DNA of 64,000 nt from assembly GCF_016649425.1 (NCBI RefSeq), contig NZ_JADRCR010000001.1:744001-808000 (forward strand), written 5' to 3'. Positions 19,932 to 29,379 of the stretch are shown here, one piece after another. The position numbers and the translations under genes were made by a program. The notes beneath the pieces were generated by a model, which saw nothing but the letters and a program-made list of their open reading frames with translations, had not been told where the DNA came from and made no database searches. The DNA is from Limnobaculum allomyrinae. GTDB taxonomy: Bacteria; Pseudomonadota; Gammaproteobacteria; Enterobacterales; Enterobacteriaceae. Within the stretch, counting starts at the first letter, position 1. Every line of letters starts with the position of its first letter.

Positions 19932-20360
19932 ATGAGTACCTGGCTAATATACGCACTGCTATCCGCCATCACCGCTGCACTGGTAGCGATTTTTGGCAAA
20001 ATCGGGTTACAACATTTGGACGCCAATACGGCAACGGCCATTCGCTCTATCGTTATGGCGCTGTTTCTGGTTGGCGTGGTAGTCGTTCAGGGAAAATTGG
20101 AAATGATTGGTGAAATAATGGCTGACCGCAAGGCATTATTCTTTATTGTTCTTAGCGGGGTAGCGGGTGCCTTATCATGGCTATTTTATTTTATGGCCAT
20201 TAAGAATGGTACCGTCTCTCAGGTGGCTCCGATAGACAAACTCAGTGTCGTATTTGCCGTTATTCTGGCAGTGATTCTGTTTGGTGAAAAAGTGACATTA
20301 TTTACCGGTGTCGGTATTGGGTTAATATCTGTCGGTGCGCTGTTGGTTGCTTTGGGATAA
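19932..20360 (+). CDS. Half-size EamA/DMT-family transporter
   Basis: A 142-residue inner-membrane protein with a single EamA domain and about five hydrophobic helices (starting at residues 3, 35, 67, 96 and 122). Most DMT exporters carry two such domains; single-domain members work as homo- or heterodimers. The motif PIDKLSVVFAVILAVILFGE is typical. Substrate is unknown. The start has AAGGA 6-7 nt upstream (19920-19924). It is monocistronic and convergent with pgm. Confidence 0.85.
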   Translation: MSTWLIYALLSAITAALVAIFGKIGLQHLDANTATAIRSIVMALFLVGVVVVQGKLEMIGEIMADRKALFFIVLSGVAGALSWLFYFMAIKNGTVSQVAPIDKLSVVFAVILAVILFGEKVTLFTGVGIGLISVGALLVALG

Positions 20361-20383
20361 CTATTCCCGAACATCAAATAATA

Positions 20384-20417
20384 AAAAAGCGTGGTAATCG
20401 CTTACCACGCCCTTTCT
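20384..20417. terminator. Bidirectional terminator between the EamA gene and pgm
   Basis: GCGTGGTAA (20389-20397) pairs with TTACCACGC (20402-20410) around a 4-nt loop. An A-run lies to the left and a T-rich tail to the right, so it can serve both convergent genes. Confidence 0.85.
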
Positions 20418-20443
20418 TAATTGACCTGTCAGGCTAAATCATA

Positions 20444-22090
20444 CTATTCAGCTTTAGCCAAAACTGCGCTGACAATGTCTACTGCTTCACGTTCAATCTT
20501 CTCGCGGTGTTCTTTACCAAGGAAGCTTTCACAATAAATTTTGTAAGCTTCTTCCGTTCCTGAAGGCCGAGCGGCAAACCAACCGTTATCGGTCATGATC
20601 TTCAGGCCACCGATTGAGGCGCCATTACCCGGAGCCTTTGTCAGGCGTGCTGTAATCTTATCTCCCGCCAGCGTATCAGCAGTAACCATTTCCGGAGACA
20701 GGCGGGAAAGAATAGCTTTCTGAGCATGAGTTGCCGGTGCCTGGATTCGGTTGTAGCTTGGTGCACCAAAGCGCTGAGCTAATTGCTCGTAATGGTCCTG
20801 TGGGTTCTTACCGGTTACTGCGGTAATTTCAGCCGCTAACAGGCACATAATGATGCCATCTTTATCTGTAGACCACGGTTTACCATCAAAACGCAGGAAA
20901 GAGGCGCCAGCGCTCTCTTCACCACCAAAGCCCAGAGTACCGTTAAATAATCCATCAACAAACCATTTGAAGCCAACCGGAACTTCAACCAGCTTACGAT
21001 CGATACTGGTAACTACCCGGTCAATCATCGCACTGGAAACCAGCGTTTTGCCGACCCCCATATCTTTGCTCCACTGTGGGCGGTGTTGATACAGATAGTT
21101 AATAGCGACAGCCAGATAATGATTAGGATTCATTAACCCTTTAGGGGTCACAATACCGTGGCGATCGTAGTCAGGGTCGTTAGCAAAGGCTAAATCAAAT
21201 TTATCCCGAAGTGCCAGCAACCCTGCCATTGCATATTCCGATGAGCAATCCATGCGGATCGCACCATCATGATCAAGGTGCATAAAACGAAAAGAAGGGT
21301 CTACCGCGTCATTAACCAGTTTAAGGTTTAATTTGTATACATCTGCGATACGCTGCCAGTACTCAATACCCGCGCCTCCCAGAGGATCAACGCCAATAGC
21401 TAATCCGGCATTCTGAATGGCTGGCATATCTACAACATGCACGAGCTGTTCAACATAAGGTTGAATCAAATCCTGTGCGTGGATATGGCCGCTGTTATTC
21501 GCAGCAGCCAGAGTTTGACGCTTAATGCCCTGTAAACCATTTTTCAGCAGTTCATTAGCCCGGTTTTCAATCCACTGAGTCAGATTGGTGTCCGCGGGGC
21601 CACCATTTGGTGGATTATATTTAATACCGCCATCTTCAGGTGGGTTATGCGATGGGGTAATCACAATGCCATCAGCCAGTGCCTTTCCTGTGCGGTTATA
21701 ACAAAGAATGGCGTGAGAAATAGCAGGCGTTGGAGTAAAACCATTATTCTCTTGCACAATGACATCAATACCGTTGGCAGTTAATACCTCCAGCACGGAA
21801 ACAAAAGCGGGTTCAGATAAACCGTGGGTATCTTTACCGACATAGCAAGGCCCGGTAATTCCATTAGCCGCCCGATTCTCTGCGATTGCCTGAGCAATGG
21901 CTAAGATATGCGCTTCATTAAAACTTTGACGGCAAGCGCTACCACGATGTCCGGAAGTCCCAAACTTGACCGAGTGTGCGGGATTATCACTGTCTGGCTG
22001 CAAAACATAGTATTCAGAAACCAGTTGCGGAACATTTATCAGATCGCTTTGGCGGGCTAATTGCCCGGCTCTTGAATGATTACCCATCAC
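20444..22090 (-). CDS. pgm: Phosphoglucomutase (alpha-D-glucose)
   Basis: Interconverts glucose-1-phosphate and glucose-6-phosphate, linking glycolysis with UDP-glucose and glycogen metabolism. The 548 residues compare with 546 in E. coli. The phosphoserine loop [11 protein letters not shown] puts the catalytic serine at Ser147. The metal loop DPDYDRHG, sugar loop GGEESAGAS and C-terminal phosphate loop [10 protein letters not shown] are all intact. It lies 23 nt downstream of seqA, as in E. coli. Confidence 0.98.
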   Translation of the reverse strand: MMGNHSRAGQLARQSDLINVPQLVSEYYVLQPDSDNPAHSVKFGTSGHRGSACRQSFNEAHILAIAQAIAENRAANGITGPCYVGKDTHGLSEPAFVSVLEVLTANGIDVIVQENNGFTPTPAISHAILCYNRTGKALADGIVITPSHNPPEDGGIKYNPPNGGPADTNLTQWIENRANELLKNGLQGIKRQTLAAANNSGHIHAQDLIQPYVEQLVHVVDMPAIQNAGLAIGVDPLGGAGIEYWQRIADVYKLNLKLVNDAVDPSFRFMHLDHDGAIRMDCSSEYAMAGLLALRDKFDLAFANDPDYDRHGIVTPKGLMNPNHYLAVAINYLYQHRPQWSKDMGVGKTLVSSAMIDRVVTSIDRKLVEVPVGFKWFVDGLFNGTLGFGGEESAGASFLRFDGKPWSTDKDGIIMCLLAAEITAVTGKNPQDHYEQLAQRFGAPSYNRIQAPATHAQKAILSRLSPEMVTADTLAGDKITARLTKAPGNGASIGGLKIMTDNGWFAARPSGTEEAYKIYCESFLGKEHREKIEREAVDIVSAVLAKAE

Positions 22091-22113
22091 ACTCTCCCTG
22101 AAATTCAGTAAAA

Positions 22114-22635
22114 TTAAATAGTTAGGCAGATAGCGGCTGTCAGTTCAGCCGAAAACTGCATTGATAACATAATCTGTTCAACCATACTGCGCTTACGTTC
22201 AGTATTAGTGTTAGTAATCACCCAATATGGCGTATCCGGTATATTTTTTGGCTTAGTATGTTTGCCATTTTTTAACAGGGTTTGCTGCGAATGAGAGAAA
22301 TAGACACGAGTTCGACCATGCAATAACTCTGTCGCGTCAGCAAAACTGCTCCTGTCAACACGATATAGCGTAGACAATATCAACAAAAAACGATCCACAG
22401 CTTTCTTCTGAGCGATTAACTCGCCGGAATCAAGTAGTTTTTGAACATCGTGAACACGATCGGCCTGTGCAGTTACCGCTACCGGGATGACTGTTTCTGC
22501 TTCTTGCTTTGAAGCGGCCACTGCCGGAGATAAATTAAGCATCCGACGTAAAATTTCAGAAGCGCTTTCGCCAATGTGTAACGTGTGGCTGGCAATATAA
22601 CGATAAAGCTCTTCATCAACTTCGATAGTTTTCAT
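22114..22635 (-). CDS. seqA: Negative regulator of replication initiation SeqA
   Basis: Binds clusters of hemimethylated GATC and sequesters oriC after initiation. The N-terminal oligomerisation domain ([18 protein letters not shown]) and the C-terminal DNA-binding domain ([20 protein letters not shown], then [10 protein letters not shown]) match E. coli. At 173 residues it is eight shorter than E. coli SeqA, the difference falling in the variable linker. It is divergent from ybfF. Confidence 0.97.
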   Translation of the reverse strand: MKTIEVDEELYRYIASHTLHIGESASEILRRMLNLSPAVAASKQEAETVIPVAVTAQADRVHDVQKLLDSGELIAQKKAVDRFLLILSTLYRVDRSSFADATELLHGRTRVYFSHSQQTLLKNGKHTKPKNIPDTPYWVITNTNTERKRSMVEQIMLSMQFSAELTAAICLTI

Positions 22636-22731
22636 CTTTGTCCTATAATTCTTTGCTAGTTATTCATGGGGAATTATACAAGTTCATCTCGTGATACTCT
22701 AACGCAAAGCAACCCAATATGTGACATTGTT

Positions 22732-23481
22732 ATGAAATTAAACTATCGCCTTCAGGGAAATGGCCAAACTATTGTGCTGATTCACGGCCTGTTTGGTAGT
22801 CTGGATAATCTTGGTGTACTGGCTCGCGACCTTCAACAGGATTACCAAACACTACAAATTGATCTGCGTAATCATGGATTATCGCCCCACAGTGATGAAA
22901 TGAGTTATCAGTTTATGGCTGAAGACGTACTGGCTTTACTCGATGAACTCAACCTTCAGCAAGTCATTTTGATTGGTCACTCCATGGGGGGAAAAGTCGC
23001 AATGAAGCTGACGGAAATCGCCTCCGAGCGTATTTCTCAGTTGGTAGTTATTGATATAGCGCCCGTCGCCTATCAAGAAAACCACCATGACGATGTTTTT
23101 GCAGCACTGAATGCCGTGACGCATTCAGCGGCCACACAAAGAACGGAAGCAGCTGAAATCATGCGGACTCAGGGTTTACACGAAGGAGTCATTCAGTTTT
23201 TACTGAAGTCTTTTCATCAGGGTGAATGGCGATTTAACGTCCCTGTGTTACAACAACGCTATGCAGACATTATTGGCTGGCATGAAGTGCCGACCTGGAC
23301 ACATCCCATGATCTTTATTCGTGGAGAGCTCTCCCCTTATATTCAGGACAGTTATCGCTCAGCCATCGCGCGTCAGTTTCCATCTGCCCGTGCCTATGTT
23401 GTAGCCGGTAGCGGTCACTGGGTTCATGCTGAAAAGCCACAACATGTTATTCGCATTGTGCGTAAATTTTTGCAAGGATGA
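22732..23481 (+). CDS. ybfF: Alpha/beta-hydrolase esterase YbfF
   Basis: Cytosolic serine esterase of the alpha/beta-hydrolase fold; E. coli YbfF hydrolyses acyl-CoA and short esters in vitro. The oxyanion segment HGLFGSLDNLG, nucleophile elbow GHSMGGKVAMK and C-terminal catalytic histidine in GSGHWVHAEKP are visible. I chose ATG 22732 (MKLNYRLQ) because it matches the homologue start; the frame is open to 22666. The length is 249 residues. It sits between seqA and ybfE as in E. coli. Confidence 0.93.
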   Translation: MKLNYRLQGNGQTIVLIHGLFGSLDNLGVLARDLQQDYQTLQIDLRNHGLSPHSDEMSYQFMAEDVLALLDELNLQQVILIGHSMGGKVAMKLTEIASERISQLVVIDIAPVAYQENHHDDVFAALNAVTHSAATQRTEAAEIMRTQGLHEGVIQFLLKSFHQGEWRFNVPVLQQRYADIIGWHEVPTWTHPMIFIRGELSPYIQDSYRSAIARQFPSARAYVVAGSGHWVHAEKPQHVIRIVRKFLQG

Positions 23482-23667
23482 TGAGATCGGATGGTTAGAA
23501 AGTTAATTATTTGCTGAATTAACAGGGTAAACCATTGGCTGGCTGATTCTACTGCGTTATCATCCGCGGCGACGTGACATTGCAGGGTATGATTTTTGCT
23601 GTAACTACCGCTGTCACCTAAACTGAATGATTAAATTTATTTCTATCTGGTTTCGTATTCTGATTTT

Positions 23668-23958
23668 ATGGCAAAAGAACAATTAGATCGTACCACGCTG
23701 GATCTTTTCGCTGATGAACGCCGTCCTGGTCGTCCTAAAACCAGCATGCTATCCCGCGATCAACAATTGCGCATCAATAAACGCAATCAGCTACGACGTG
23801 ACAGAGTTCGTGGGTTAAAACGTGTAGAGTTGAAGCTATCGCAGGATGCGGTTGATGTTCTGGATCAACTGGCTGACCGACAGGGAATCAACCGTAGTGA
23901 ATTAATAGAAATCTTGTTGTTGAATGAGAATAAAAAGCAGCGTTCCAGACCGTCATAA
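23668..23958 (+). CDS. ybfE: LexA-regulon protein YbfE (ribbon-helix-helix)
   Basis: A 96-residue basic protein matching E. coli YbfE (97 residues) over the N-terminal two thirds (TTLDLFADERRPGRPKT, RINKRNQLRRDRVRGLKRVE). The C-terminal half has a CopG-like ribbon-helix-helix pattern (RVELKLSQDAVDVLDQLAD). The E. coli gene is LexA-controlled, but I found no convincing CTGT-N8-ACAG site in 23482-23667. Function is unknown. Confidence 0.9.
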   Translation: MAKEQLDRTTLDLFADERRPGRPKTSMLSRDQQLRINKRNQLRRDRVRGLKRVELKLSQDAVDVLDQLADRQGINRSELIEILLLNENKKQRSRPS

Positions 23959-24079
23959 AACCGCTGTTCTGCTTTCCGGGCCTTGTGCCAGGCAGCACAG
24001 ATTAACGATGCCAACCAGCATCAACAATGTTATATTATTGAATACGACGTATTAATATTTATTAAAGGTGTAAATCGTT

Positions 24080-24595
24080 ATGGCAACCGTAGGTATTTTC
24101 TTTGGTAGCGACACTGGCAATACTGAAAACATTGCCAAAATGATTCAAAAGCAGCTTGGTAAAGAAGTTGCTGAAGTTCACGACATTGCGAAAAGCAGTA
24201 AAGAAGATATTGAGCGTTTTGATACGCTGCTGTTGGGAATTCCAACCTGGTATTATGGCGAAGCTCAGTGCGACTGGGATGATTTCTTCCCTACTCTGGA
24301 AGAGATTGACTTTGAAGGTAAACTGGTTGCTATTTTCGGCTGTGGCGATCAAGAAGATTATGCAGAGTATTTCTGTGACGCAATGGGTACCGTTCGCGAT
24401 ATCATTGAACCTCATGGCGCAACCATCGTAGGTAACTGGCCAACGGCAGGCTATCATTTTGAAGCCTCTAAAGGTTTAGCGGATGATAAACACTTTATTG
24501 GATTAGCCATCGATGAAGACCGTCAGCCAGAATTAACCGCTGAGCGTGTTTCTGCCTGGGTGAAACAAATCTCTGCTGAAATGAATCTTGCTTAA
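24080..24595 (+). CDS. fldA: Flavodoxin 1
   Basis: FMN electron carrier that donates electrons to MetH, IspG/IspH, biotin synthase and other radical-SAM enzymes. The phosphate-binding loop GSDTGNTENIAK (residues 9-20) and aromatic FMN-stacking segments TWYYGE and GCGDQEDYAEYF are present. The 171 residues compare with 176 in E. coli. In E. coli fur follows directly; here three genes intervene before fur. Confidence 0.97.
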   Translation: MATVGIFFGSDTGNTENIAKMIQKQLGKEVAEVHDIAKSSKEDIERFDTLLLGIPTWYYGEAQCDWDDFFPTLEEIDFEGKLVAIFGCGDQEDYAEYFCDAMGTVRDIIEPHGATIVGNWPTAGYHFEASKGLADDKHFIGLAIDEDRQPELTAERVSAWVKQISAEMNLA

Positions 24596-24646
24596 TTCTA
24601 TACCCTTCGCTTTTGTATTACTTAATAAAAACAAGTAATACATAAC

Positions 24647-24678
24647 ATCAAATAATCAAATAATCAAATAATCAAATA
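24647..24678. repeat. Four perfect 8-bp tandem repeats
   Basis: The unit ATCAAATA occurs four times without interruption between the fldA stop and its hairpin. It is a short microsatellite-like tract, not in a coding region, and may vary in copy number between strains. Confidence 0.8.
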
Positions 24679-24680
24679 CA

Positions 24681-24713
24681 TAATAACCACCAGAACTGTA
24701 CTGGTGGTTATTA
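24681..24713 (+). terminator. Hairpin downstream of fldA
   Basis: A perfect 13-bp stem (TAATAACCACCAG at 24681-24693, reverse complement at 24701-24713) with a 7-nt loop. The tail is only weakly T-rich. It is the likely end of the fldA transcript. The remaining 24714-25205 is AT-rich without coding potential and must contain the cstA promoter. Confidence 0.6.
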
Positions 24714-25205
24714 TCTCCTGCTATAAATTTAACTTCCTAATAATTTAGCAAAATTAACTCCACATAATTAATGTGGACATAAATCACAAATTAAAATAAA
24801 AATTTCATCAACCTGTGATCGAGTGCAAAGTCAATCTGGCTAAACGCATTGGAAAACTTTACAAATTCATTACTATAATTAGGCTAGTTGTTATCAGATA
24901 TAAATAAAATATTTGATGACACAGTTTTTATATATCTAGTTTTAAATCTAACTTACTAATACAAATAGAAAATAGCTCATACGGCAAATACTGGAATATA
25001 ACTATTTTACGTTATATACAACGCATAACCATAATAAACAGAGGGGATAGGCTGATACGACATATTATTTAAAATAGAGCCCTGCATTGCTGATAACAAT
25101 GTTTATATCGACTTTATTGATTCATCATATAAATGTCTGTTTTAGGGTGCCCGACAATAATTTCCTATTTAATATTTATCTTCTAATTAATGAGGAGGAA
25201 CGCTT

Positions 25206-27272
25206 ATGCGCAGCATAGCGTCCTATATTATATGGTTCGCTGTCGCTATTCTTGGCGCCTGTGGGCTCGCCATCATTGCTTTAAACAATGGTGAAAAGGT
25301 TAACGCACTTTGGATCGTGGTGGTTGCCGTATCGGTATATTTGATTGCCTATCGTTATTACAGCAAATTTATTGCAAATAAAGTTCTTGGCCTTGATTCG
25401 ACCCGAATGACCCCAGCCTATCGCCACAATGATGGTCTGGATTACGTTCCTACTAACAAATACGTGCTTTATGGTCACCACTTCGCCGCTATCGCTGGTG
25501 CGGGCCCGTTAGTTGGACCGGTGCTGGCAGCACAAATGGGCTACTTGCCGGGTATGATCTGGATTCTGGCGGGGGTTGTTCTTGCCGGTGCCGTTCAGGA
25601 TTTTATGGTTCTGTTTGTTTCTACCCGTCGCGATGGTCGCTCTTTGGGCGATTTGGTGAAAGGCGAATTGGGTACTGTACCGGGTATTATTGCCCTGTTT
25701 GGTGCCTTTATGATTATGATCATTATTCTGGCAGTGCTGGCATTGATCGTCGTTAAAGCGCTGATTAACAGCCCATGGGGTGCCTTTACCGTTGGTGTGA
25801 CTATTCCTATTGCGCTGTTTATGGGGGTTTATACCCGCTATATCCGTCCGGGAAAAATTGGGGAAATCTCAATTATTGGTTTCATTTTACTGATGCTGGC
25901 TATTATTTATGGCGGTGAAGTAGCTAAAAGTGAAACGCTGGCACCAATTTTTACCCTTGATGGTGTACAGCTGACTTGGGCTCTGATCATTTATGGCGGC
26001 ATTGCCTCTGTTCTTCCGGTATGGTTATTGCTGGCTCCGCGTGATTATCTGTCAACCTTCCTGAAGATTGGTACTATCGTTGGTCTGGCTATTGGTATTG
26101 TTATCATCGCTCCTAGCCTGGAAATGCCGGCAACGACTCAATTTATTGACGGTACTGGCCCGGTTTGGGCTGGCGATCTGTTCCCATTCCTGTTTATTAC
26201 CATTGCCTGTGGTGCGATCTCCGGCTTCCACGCACTGATCTCTTCCGGTACCACACCTAAAATGCTGGAAAACGAAACCCATGCCCGCTTTATTGGTTAC
26301 GGCGGTATGTTAATGGAATCATTCGTTGCCATCATGGCGTTAATCGCTGCGTCCGTTATCGACCCGGGTGTGTACTTCGCGATGAACAGCCCTCTGGCTA
26401 TTCTTGGTCCAACGGTCGAGTCCGCAGCCAGTGTTGTTAGCTCCTGGGGCTTTACCGTAACACCAGAAGTTCTGGTTCAGTATGCGAAAGACGTTGGTGA
26501 AACCACTATCGTATCCCGCGCCGGTGGTGCTCCTACTCTGGCCGTTGGCATGGCGCACATTCTGAGTCAGTTGACTGGGCCAACTATGATGGCTTTCTGG
26601 TATCACTTTGCCATTCTGTTTGAAGCACTGTTCATCCTGACCGCAGTTGATGCCGGTACCCGTGCTGGTCGTTTTATGCTGCAAGACTTAATGGGAACTT
26701 TTGTTCCATCCATGAAGCGCACTGACTCTTTTGTTGCCAACATTACAGCAACAGGATTGTGTGTCGCAGCATGGGGTTACTTCTTGTATCAAGGCGTAGT
26801 TGACCCACTGGGTGGTATCAATACCCTATGGCCTCTGTTTGGTATTGCTAACCAGATGCTGGCAGCGATTGCGTTGACCCTGTGCGCCGTTGTTCTGTTC
26901 AAAATGAAGCGCGAAAGATATGCCTGGGTTGCCGTTGTACCAACCATTTTCCTGCTGGTTTGTACTCTGACTGCCGGTTGGCAAAAAGTGTTTGATGATA
27001 ACCCACGCGTTGGCTTCCTGGCTCTGGCTAAAAAATATCAAGCCTCGCTGGATCAGGGACAAATTTTGGCTCCGGCTAAGTCTCTGGATCAAATGAGTGC
27101 ACTGATATTTAACAACCAACTGGATGCGGGTCTGACTATACTATTTATGTTAGTCATGATCAGTGTGGTGGTGTTTGGTTTACGTACGGCGTTTAAAGCG
27201 CGTTCAAATCCAGCACCAACAGCGAACGAAGTACCTTACGAACCAATGCCTGCATCGGCAACGGTTAAGTAA
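25206..27272 (+). CDS. cstA: CstA-family pyruvate/peptide transporter
   Basis: A 688-residue inner-membrane protein with about 16-18 helices, of the CstA/BtsT family. E. coli CstA takes up peptides and pyruvate during carbon starvation; BtsT is a pyruvate/H+ symporter. Conserved stretches include GHHFAAIAGAGPLVGPVLAA and ISSGTTPKML. It resembles CstA more than BtsT: it lacks the roughly 20-residue BtsT insert near residue 400 and ends TANEVPYEPMP. A strong GAGGAGG lies upstream of ATG. In E. coli, cstA is found elsewhere and is CRP-dependent; only half a CRP site (TGTGA at 24814) is visible here. Confidence 0.92.
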   Translation: MRSIASYIIWFAVAILGACGLAIIALNNGEKVNALWIVVVAVSVYLIAYRYYSKFIANKVLGLDSTRMTPAYRHNDGLDYVPTNKYVLYGHHFAAIAGAGPLVGPVLAAQMGYLPGMIWILAGVVLAGAVQDFMVLFVSTRRDGRSLGDLVKGELGTVPGIIALFGAFMIMIIILAVLALIVVKALINSPWGAFTVGVTIPIALFMGVYTRYIRPGKIGEISIIGFILLMLAIIYGGEVAKSETLAPIFTLDGVQLTWALIIYGGIASVLPVWLLLAPRDYLSTFLKIGTIVGLAIGIVIIAPSLEMPATTQFIDGTGPVWAGDLFPFLFITIACGAISGFHALISSGTTPKMLENETHARFIGYGGMLMESFVAIMALIAASVIDPGVYFAMNSPLAILGPTVESAASVVSSWGFTVTPEVLVQYAKDVGETTIVSRAGGAPTLAVGMAHILSQLTGPTMMAFWYHFAILFEALFILTAVDAGTRAGRFMLQDLMGTFVPSMKRTDSFVANITATGLCVAAWGYFLYQGVVDPLGGINTLWPLFGIANQMLAAIALTLCAVVLFKMKRERYAWVAVVPTIFLLVCTLTAGWQKVFDDNPRVGFLALAKKYQASLDQGQILAPAKSLDQMSALIFNNQLDAGLTILFMLVMISVVVFGLRTAFKARSNPAPTANEVPYEPMPASATVK

Positions 27273-27305
27273 TCGCTGATGTTAAATAGACATTAATAGT
27301 AAAAA

Positions 27306-27346
27306 GATGGCAGTATCGGGTTATTGATTCGCTGGTTACTGCCATC
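27306..27346. repeat. Inverted repeat between cstA and ybdD
   Basis: GATGGCAGTA (27306-27315) pairs with TACTGCCATC (27337-27346) across a 21-nt loop. Placed in the 94-nt gap before ybdD, it could reduce downstream expression or stabilise the cstA message, like intercistronic hairpins elsewhere. Confidence 0.5.
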
Positions 27347-27366
27347 CTGATTAAGGGAAGTCACTT

Positions 27367-27561
27367 ATGTTTGAAGATCTCGCAAAAGTTGGCCGCTATC
27401 TTGGTCAGGCGGCTCGTCTGATGGTGGGCGTCCCTGACTATGATAATTATGTTCAGCATATGCGCATTACCCATCCGGATCAGGAAGCGATGACTTATGA
27501 AGAGTTCTTTCGTGAGCGTCAGCAGGCTCGCTATGGCAGCGGTAATGGTTCTTGCTGCTAG
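27367..27561 (+). CDS. ybdD: Small YbdD/YjiX-family protein
   Basis: A 64-residue soluble protein with the family hallmarks [31 protein letters not shown] and a C-terminal CC. Members always follow cstA or btsT genes; a role in modulating the transporter is suspected but unproven. The sequence cannot separate ybdD from yjiX; I chose ybdD because the transporter is CstA-like. Confidence 0.9.
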   Translation: MFEDLAKVGRYLGQAARLMVGVPDYDNYVQHMRITHPDQEAMTYEEFFRERQQARYGSGNGSCC

Positions 27562-27641
27562 ACATTAACTCTTTTTGTGACACATCAGATATTTTACCAA
27601 CGCAATAATGCGTATGGTTAAAATAAAAAAGGCAACACGTT

Positions 27642-28691
27642 ATGACCACCCCACTTCAGTTACCGGTGACGGTATTAACCGGTTTTCTTGGTTCAGGCAA
27701 AACGACTCTGATTAACCATTTGCTGGAAAACTACCCCGGCGAACGCATCGCTATTATTGAAAACGAATTTGGTGCCGTTGGCGTAGATGGCGGACTATTA
27801 GGGCAGCATAGCGGTATTGAGGTTATTGAATTAACCAATGGCTGTGTATGTTGTAGCGTGCGCGGTGAGTTGACTGAAGCCTTAAAAAACCTGTTAGAGC
27901 AGCGGGATGCGGGTCAGCTTAATTTTGATCGACTGTTGTTAGAAACCACAGGATTAGCCGATCCGGCTCCGGTGATTCAAACCTTCTTTGTTGATGATAT
28001 TTTGCGTGAACGTCTACAGTTAGACGCCATTATTACCCTGGTAGACAGTGAACATGCACAGAAACAGCTAACCGAACATCGGGTTGCCGTTTCTCAGGTT
28101 GGTTTTGCCGACAGACTTATTTTGACTAAATTAGACCGTATCGATAGCGAAGCAAAAACGCTGCTATTAGAACGTTTACGTAACATTAACGCCAGAGCAC
28201 TGGTATGTGAAGCTCAGCACGGTAAGCTGGAAAAAGCTGCCTGGATTGGTATTCAGGCATTTAATATGGATGACTCTTTTGATCTTAATGGCACCTTTGT
28301 GGCCTCTACTGCACCTTCACAGGCACCAACAAACTTTCGTCCTTTAAATCAAACATCCAGGCCCCTTGCCCGCTCATGGAATGATGATATTACTTCTCAG
28401 GTTTTTGAAACCGGCGAGGTTGATATCAAGCTGATTGGTGCATTTATGGAAACGGCCATCGAAAAATATGGCAATGACATGCTACGCTATAAAGGCATTC
28501 TGGCAATTGAAGGGGAACCTCGCCGTCTGATTGTTCAGGGTGTGCACAAAGTTGTTGGTTTTGATTACGGAACCGAATGGGCTGAGAAAGAGCCTCGTAA
28601 GACGCTGTTAGTTATTATTGGGCGTAATTTACCTGTTGAGACATTAAGAAATGAGTTTTTAGCCACGGCAGTTTCACACTCCGTTAGCTAA
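27642..28691 (+). CDS. yjiA: COG0523/CobW-family GTPase YjiA
   Basis: P-loop G3E GTPase with Walker A GFLGSGKTT, metal-binding GCVCCSVR, the Walker B-type LLLETTGLADPAP and base-recognition TKLD. A C-terminal CobW_C domain follows (residues about 240-340). E. coli YjiA binds zinc and other transition metals and hydrolyses GTP; its client is unknown. At 349 residues it is some 30 longer than E. coli YjiA (318), mainly in the middle linker. In E. coli yjiA follows btsT-yjiX, the same arrangement as here. Confidence 0.9.
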   Translation: MTTPLQLPVTVLTGFLGSGKTTLINHLLENYPGERIAIIENEFGAVGVDGGLLGQHSGIEVIELTNGCVCCSVRGELTEALKNLLEQRDAGQLNFDRLLLETTGLADPAPVIQTFFVDDILRERLQLDAIITLVDSEHAQKQLTEHRVAVSQVGFADRLILTKLDRIDSEAKTLLLERLRNINARALVCEAQHGKLEKAAWIGIQAFNMDDSFDLNGTFVASTAPSQAPTNFRPLNQTSRPLARSWNDDITSQVFETGEVDIKLIGAFMETAIEKYGNDMLRYKGILAIEGEPRRLIVQGVHKVVGFDYGTEWAEKEPRKTLLVIIGRNLPVETLRNEFLATAVSHSVS

Positions 28692-28774
28692 TAACAGATC
28701 CAGTAACGGTTGAATATCATCAGAATTATGATTCTACCTATCGATTCTATCGAACTTGAACTGACTCCCTAAGG

Positions 28775-28803
28775 TTTTCATTTCATATGTCTGGCTCTAT
28801 AAT
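28775..28803 (+). promoter_or_regulatory. Candidate sigma-70 promoter of fur
   Basis: TTTTCA (28775-28780), a 17-bp spacer and a perfect TATAAT (28798-28803). A second TATAAT lies at 28811-28816. If the first is used, transcription starts about 62 nt before fur and would miss the start of the proposed uof reading frame, so uof would require an upstream promoter. Confidence 0.4.
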
Positions 28804-28879
28804 GGTATATTATAATTATGTTAATCATTCGCTAGCGATTCATGGCGCCCCGAATTTAGGAACAAATCTGCATGACTGA
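28787..28879 (+). CDS. uof: Upstream reading frame of fur (uof-like)
   Basis: A 30-codon ORF starts MSGSIMVYYNYVNHSLAIHG and ends in TGA overlapping the fur start region (fur ATG at 28872, uof TGA at 28877-28879). E. coli has a similar leader ORF, uof, whose stop overlaps the fur start and through which RyhB sRNA controls fur by translational coupling. AAGG lies upstream of the ATG at sub-optimal distance. The homology call rests on size, position and overlap, not an alignment. Confidence 0.55.
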   Translation: MSGSIMVYYNYVNHSLAIHGAPNLGTNLHD

Positions 28880-29318
28880 TAATAATATCGCACTGAAGAA
28901 GGCTGGACTGAAAGTTACGCTCCCACGGCTTAAGATTCTGGAAATACTTCAGGAGCCAGATAACCATCACGTTAGCGCGGAAGATTTATATAAAAGACTG
29001 ATTGATATGGGTGAAGAGATCGGGCTGGCTACCGTATATCGTGTGCTGAACCAGTTTGATGATGCCGGTATCGTAACCCGCCATAGTTTTGAAGGCGGTA
29101 AATCAGTATTTGAATTAACGCAAAAACATCACCACGACCACTTAATTTGTCTGGATTGTGGACGCGTAATTGAATTTAGCGACGAGTTTATTGAACAACG
29201 TCAGCGTGAAATTTCAGAAAGATACAACATCAAGTTAACTAACCATAGTTTGTATCTGTATGGCAAATGCAGTTCTGGTGATTGCCGTAAAGACGATACG
29301 TTACACGATACTAAATAA
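28872..29318 (+). CDS. fur: Ferric uptake regulator Fur
   Basis: Fe(II)-dependent repressor of iron acquisition genes. The 148 residues equal E. coli Fur. An N-terminal winged helix (LKVTLPRLKILEIL, GLATVYRVLNQFDDAGIV) is followed by the metal and dimerisation domain. Its metal-site histidine cluster HHHDHLICLDCGRVIEF and the second cysteine pair CSSGDC are present. It is normally next to fldA; here cstA-ybdD-yjiA lie between. Confidence 0.98.
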   Translation: MTDNNIALKKAGLKVTLPRLKILEILQEPDNHHVSAEDLYKRLIDMGEEIGLATVYRVLNQFDDAGIVTRHSFEGGKSVFELTQKHHHDHLICLDCGRVIEFSDEFIEQRQREISERYNIKLTNHSLYLYGKCSSGDCRKDDTLHDTK

Positions 29319-29345
29319 GTTGCTTTAGTAACTTCAGATTTAAAT

Positions 29346-29379
29346 ATGCCAGCAGCTAACTACTGCTGGCATTATTTTT
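29346..29379 (+). terminator. Terminator of fur
   Basis: A perfect 10-bp stem, ATGCCAGCAG (29346-29355) with CTGCTGGCAT (29363-29372), followed by ATTATTTTT. It overlaps the 3' end of the convergent DUF2007 gene by one base. Confidence 0.85.

Noticed and set aside
23482-23667. LexA box upstream of ybfE
   Set aside because: E. coli ybfE is in the LexA regulon, but no CTGT-N8-ACAG sequence is present in this gap.
24806-24835. CRP site upstream of cstA
   Set aside because: Only the left half (TGTGA) matches; the right half has two of five bases, too weak to list as a site.
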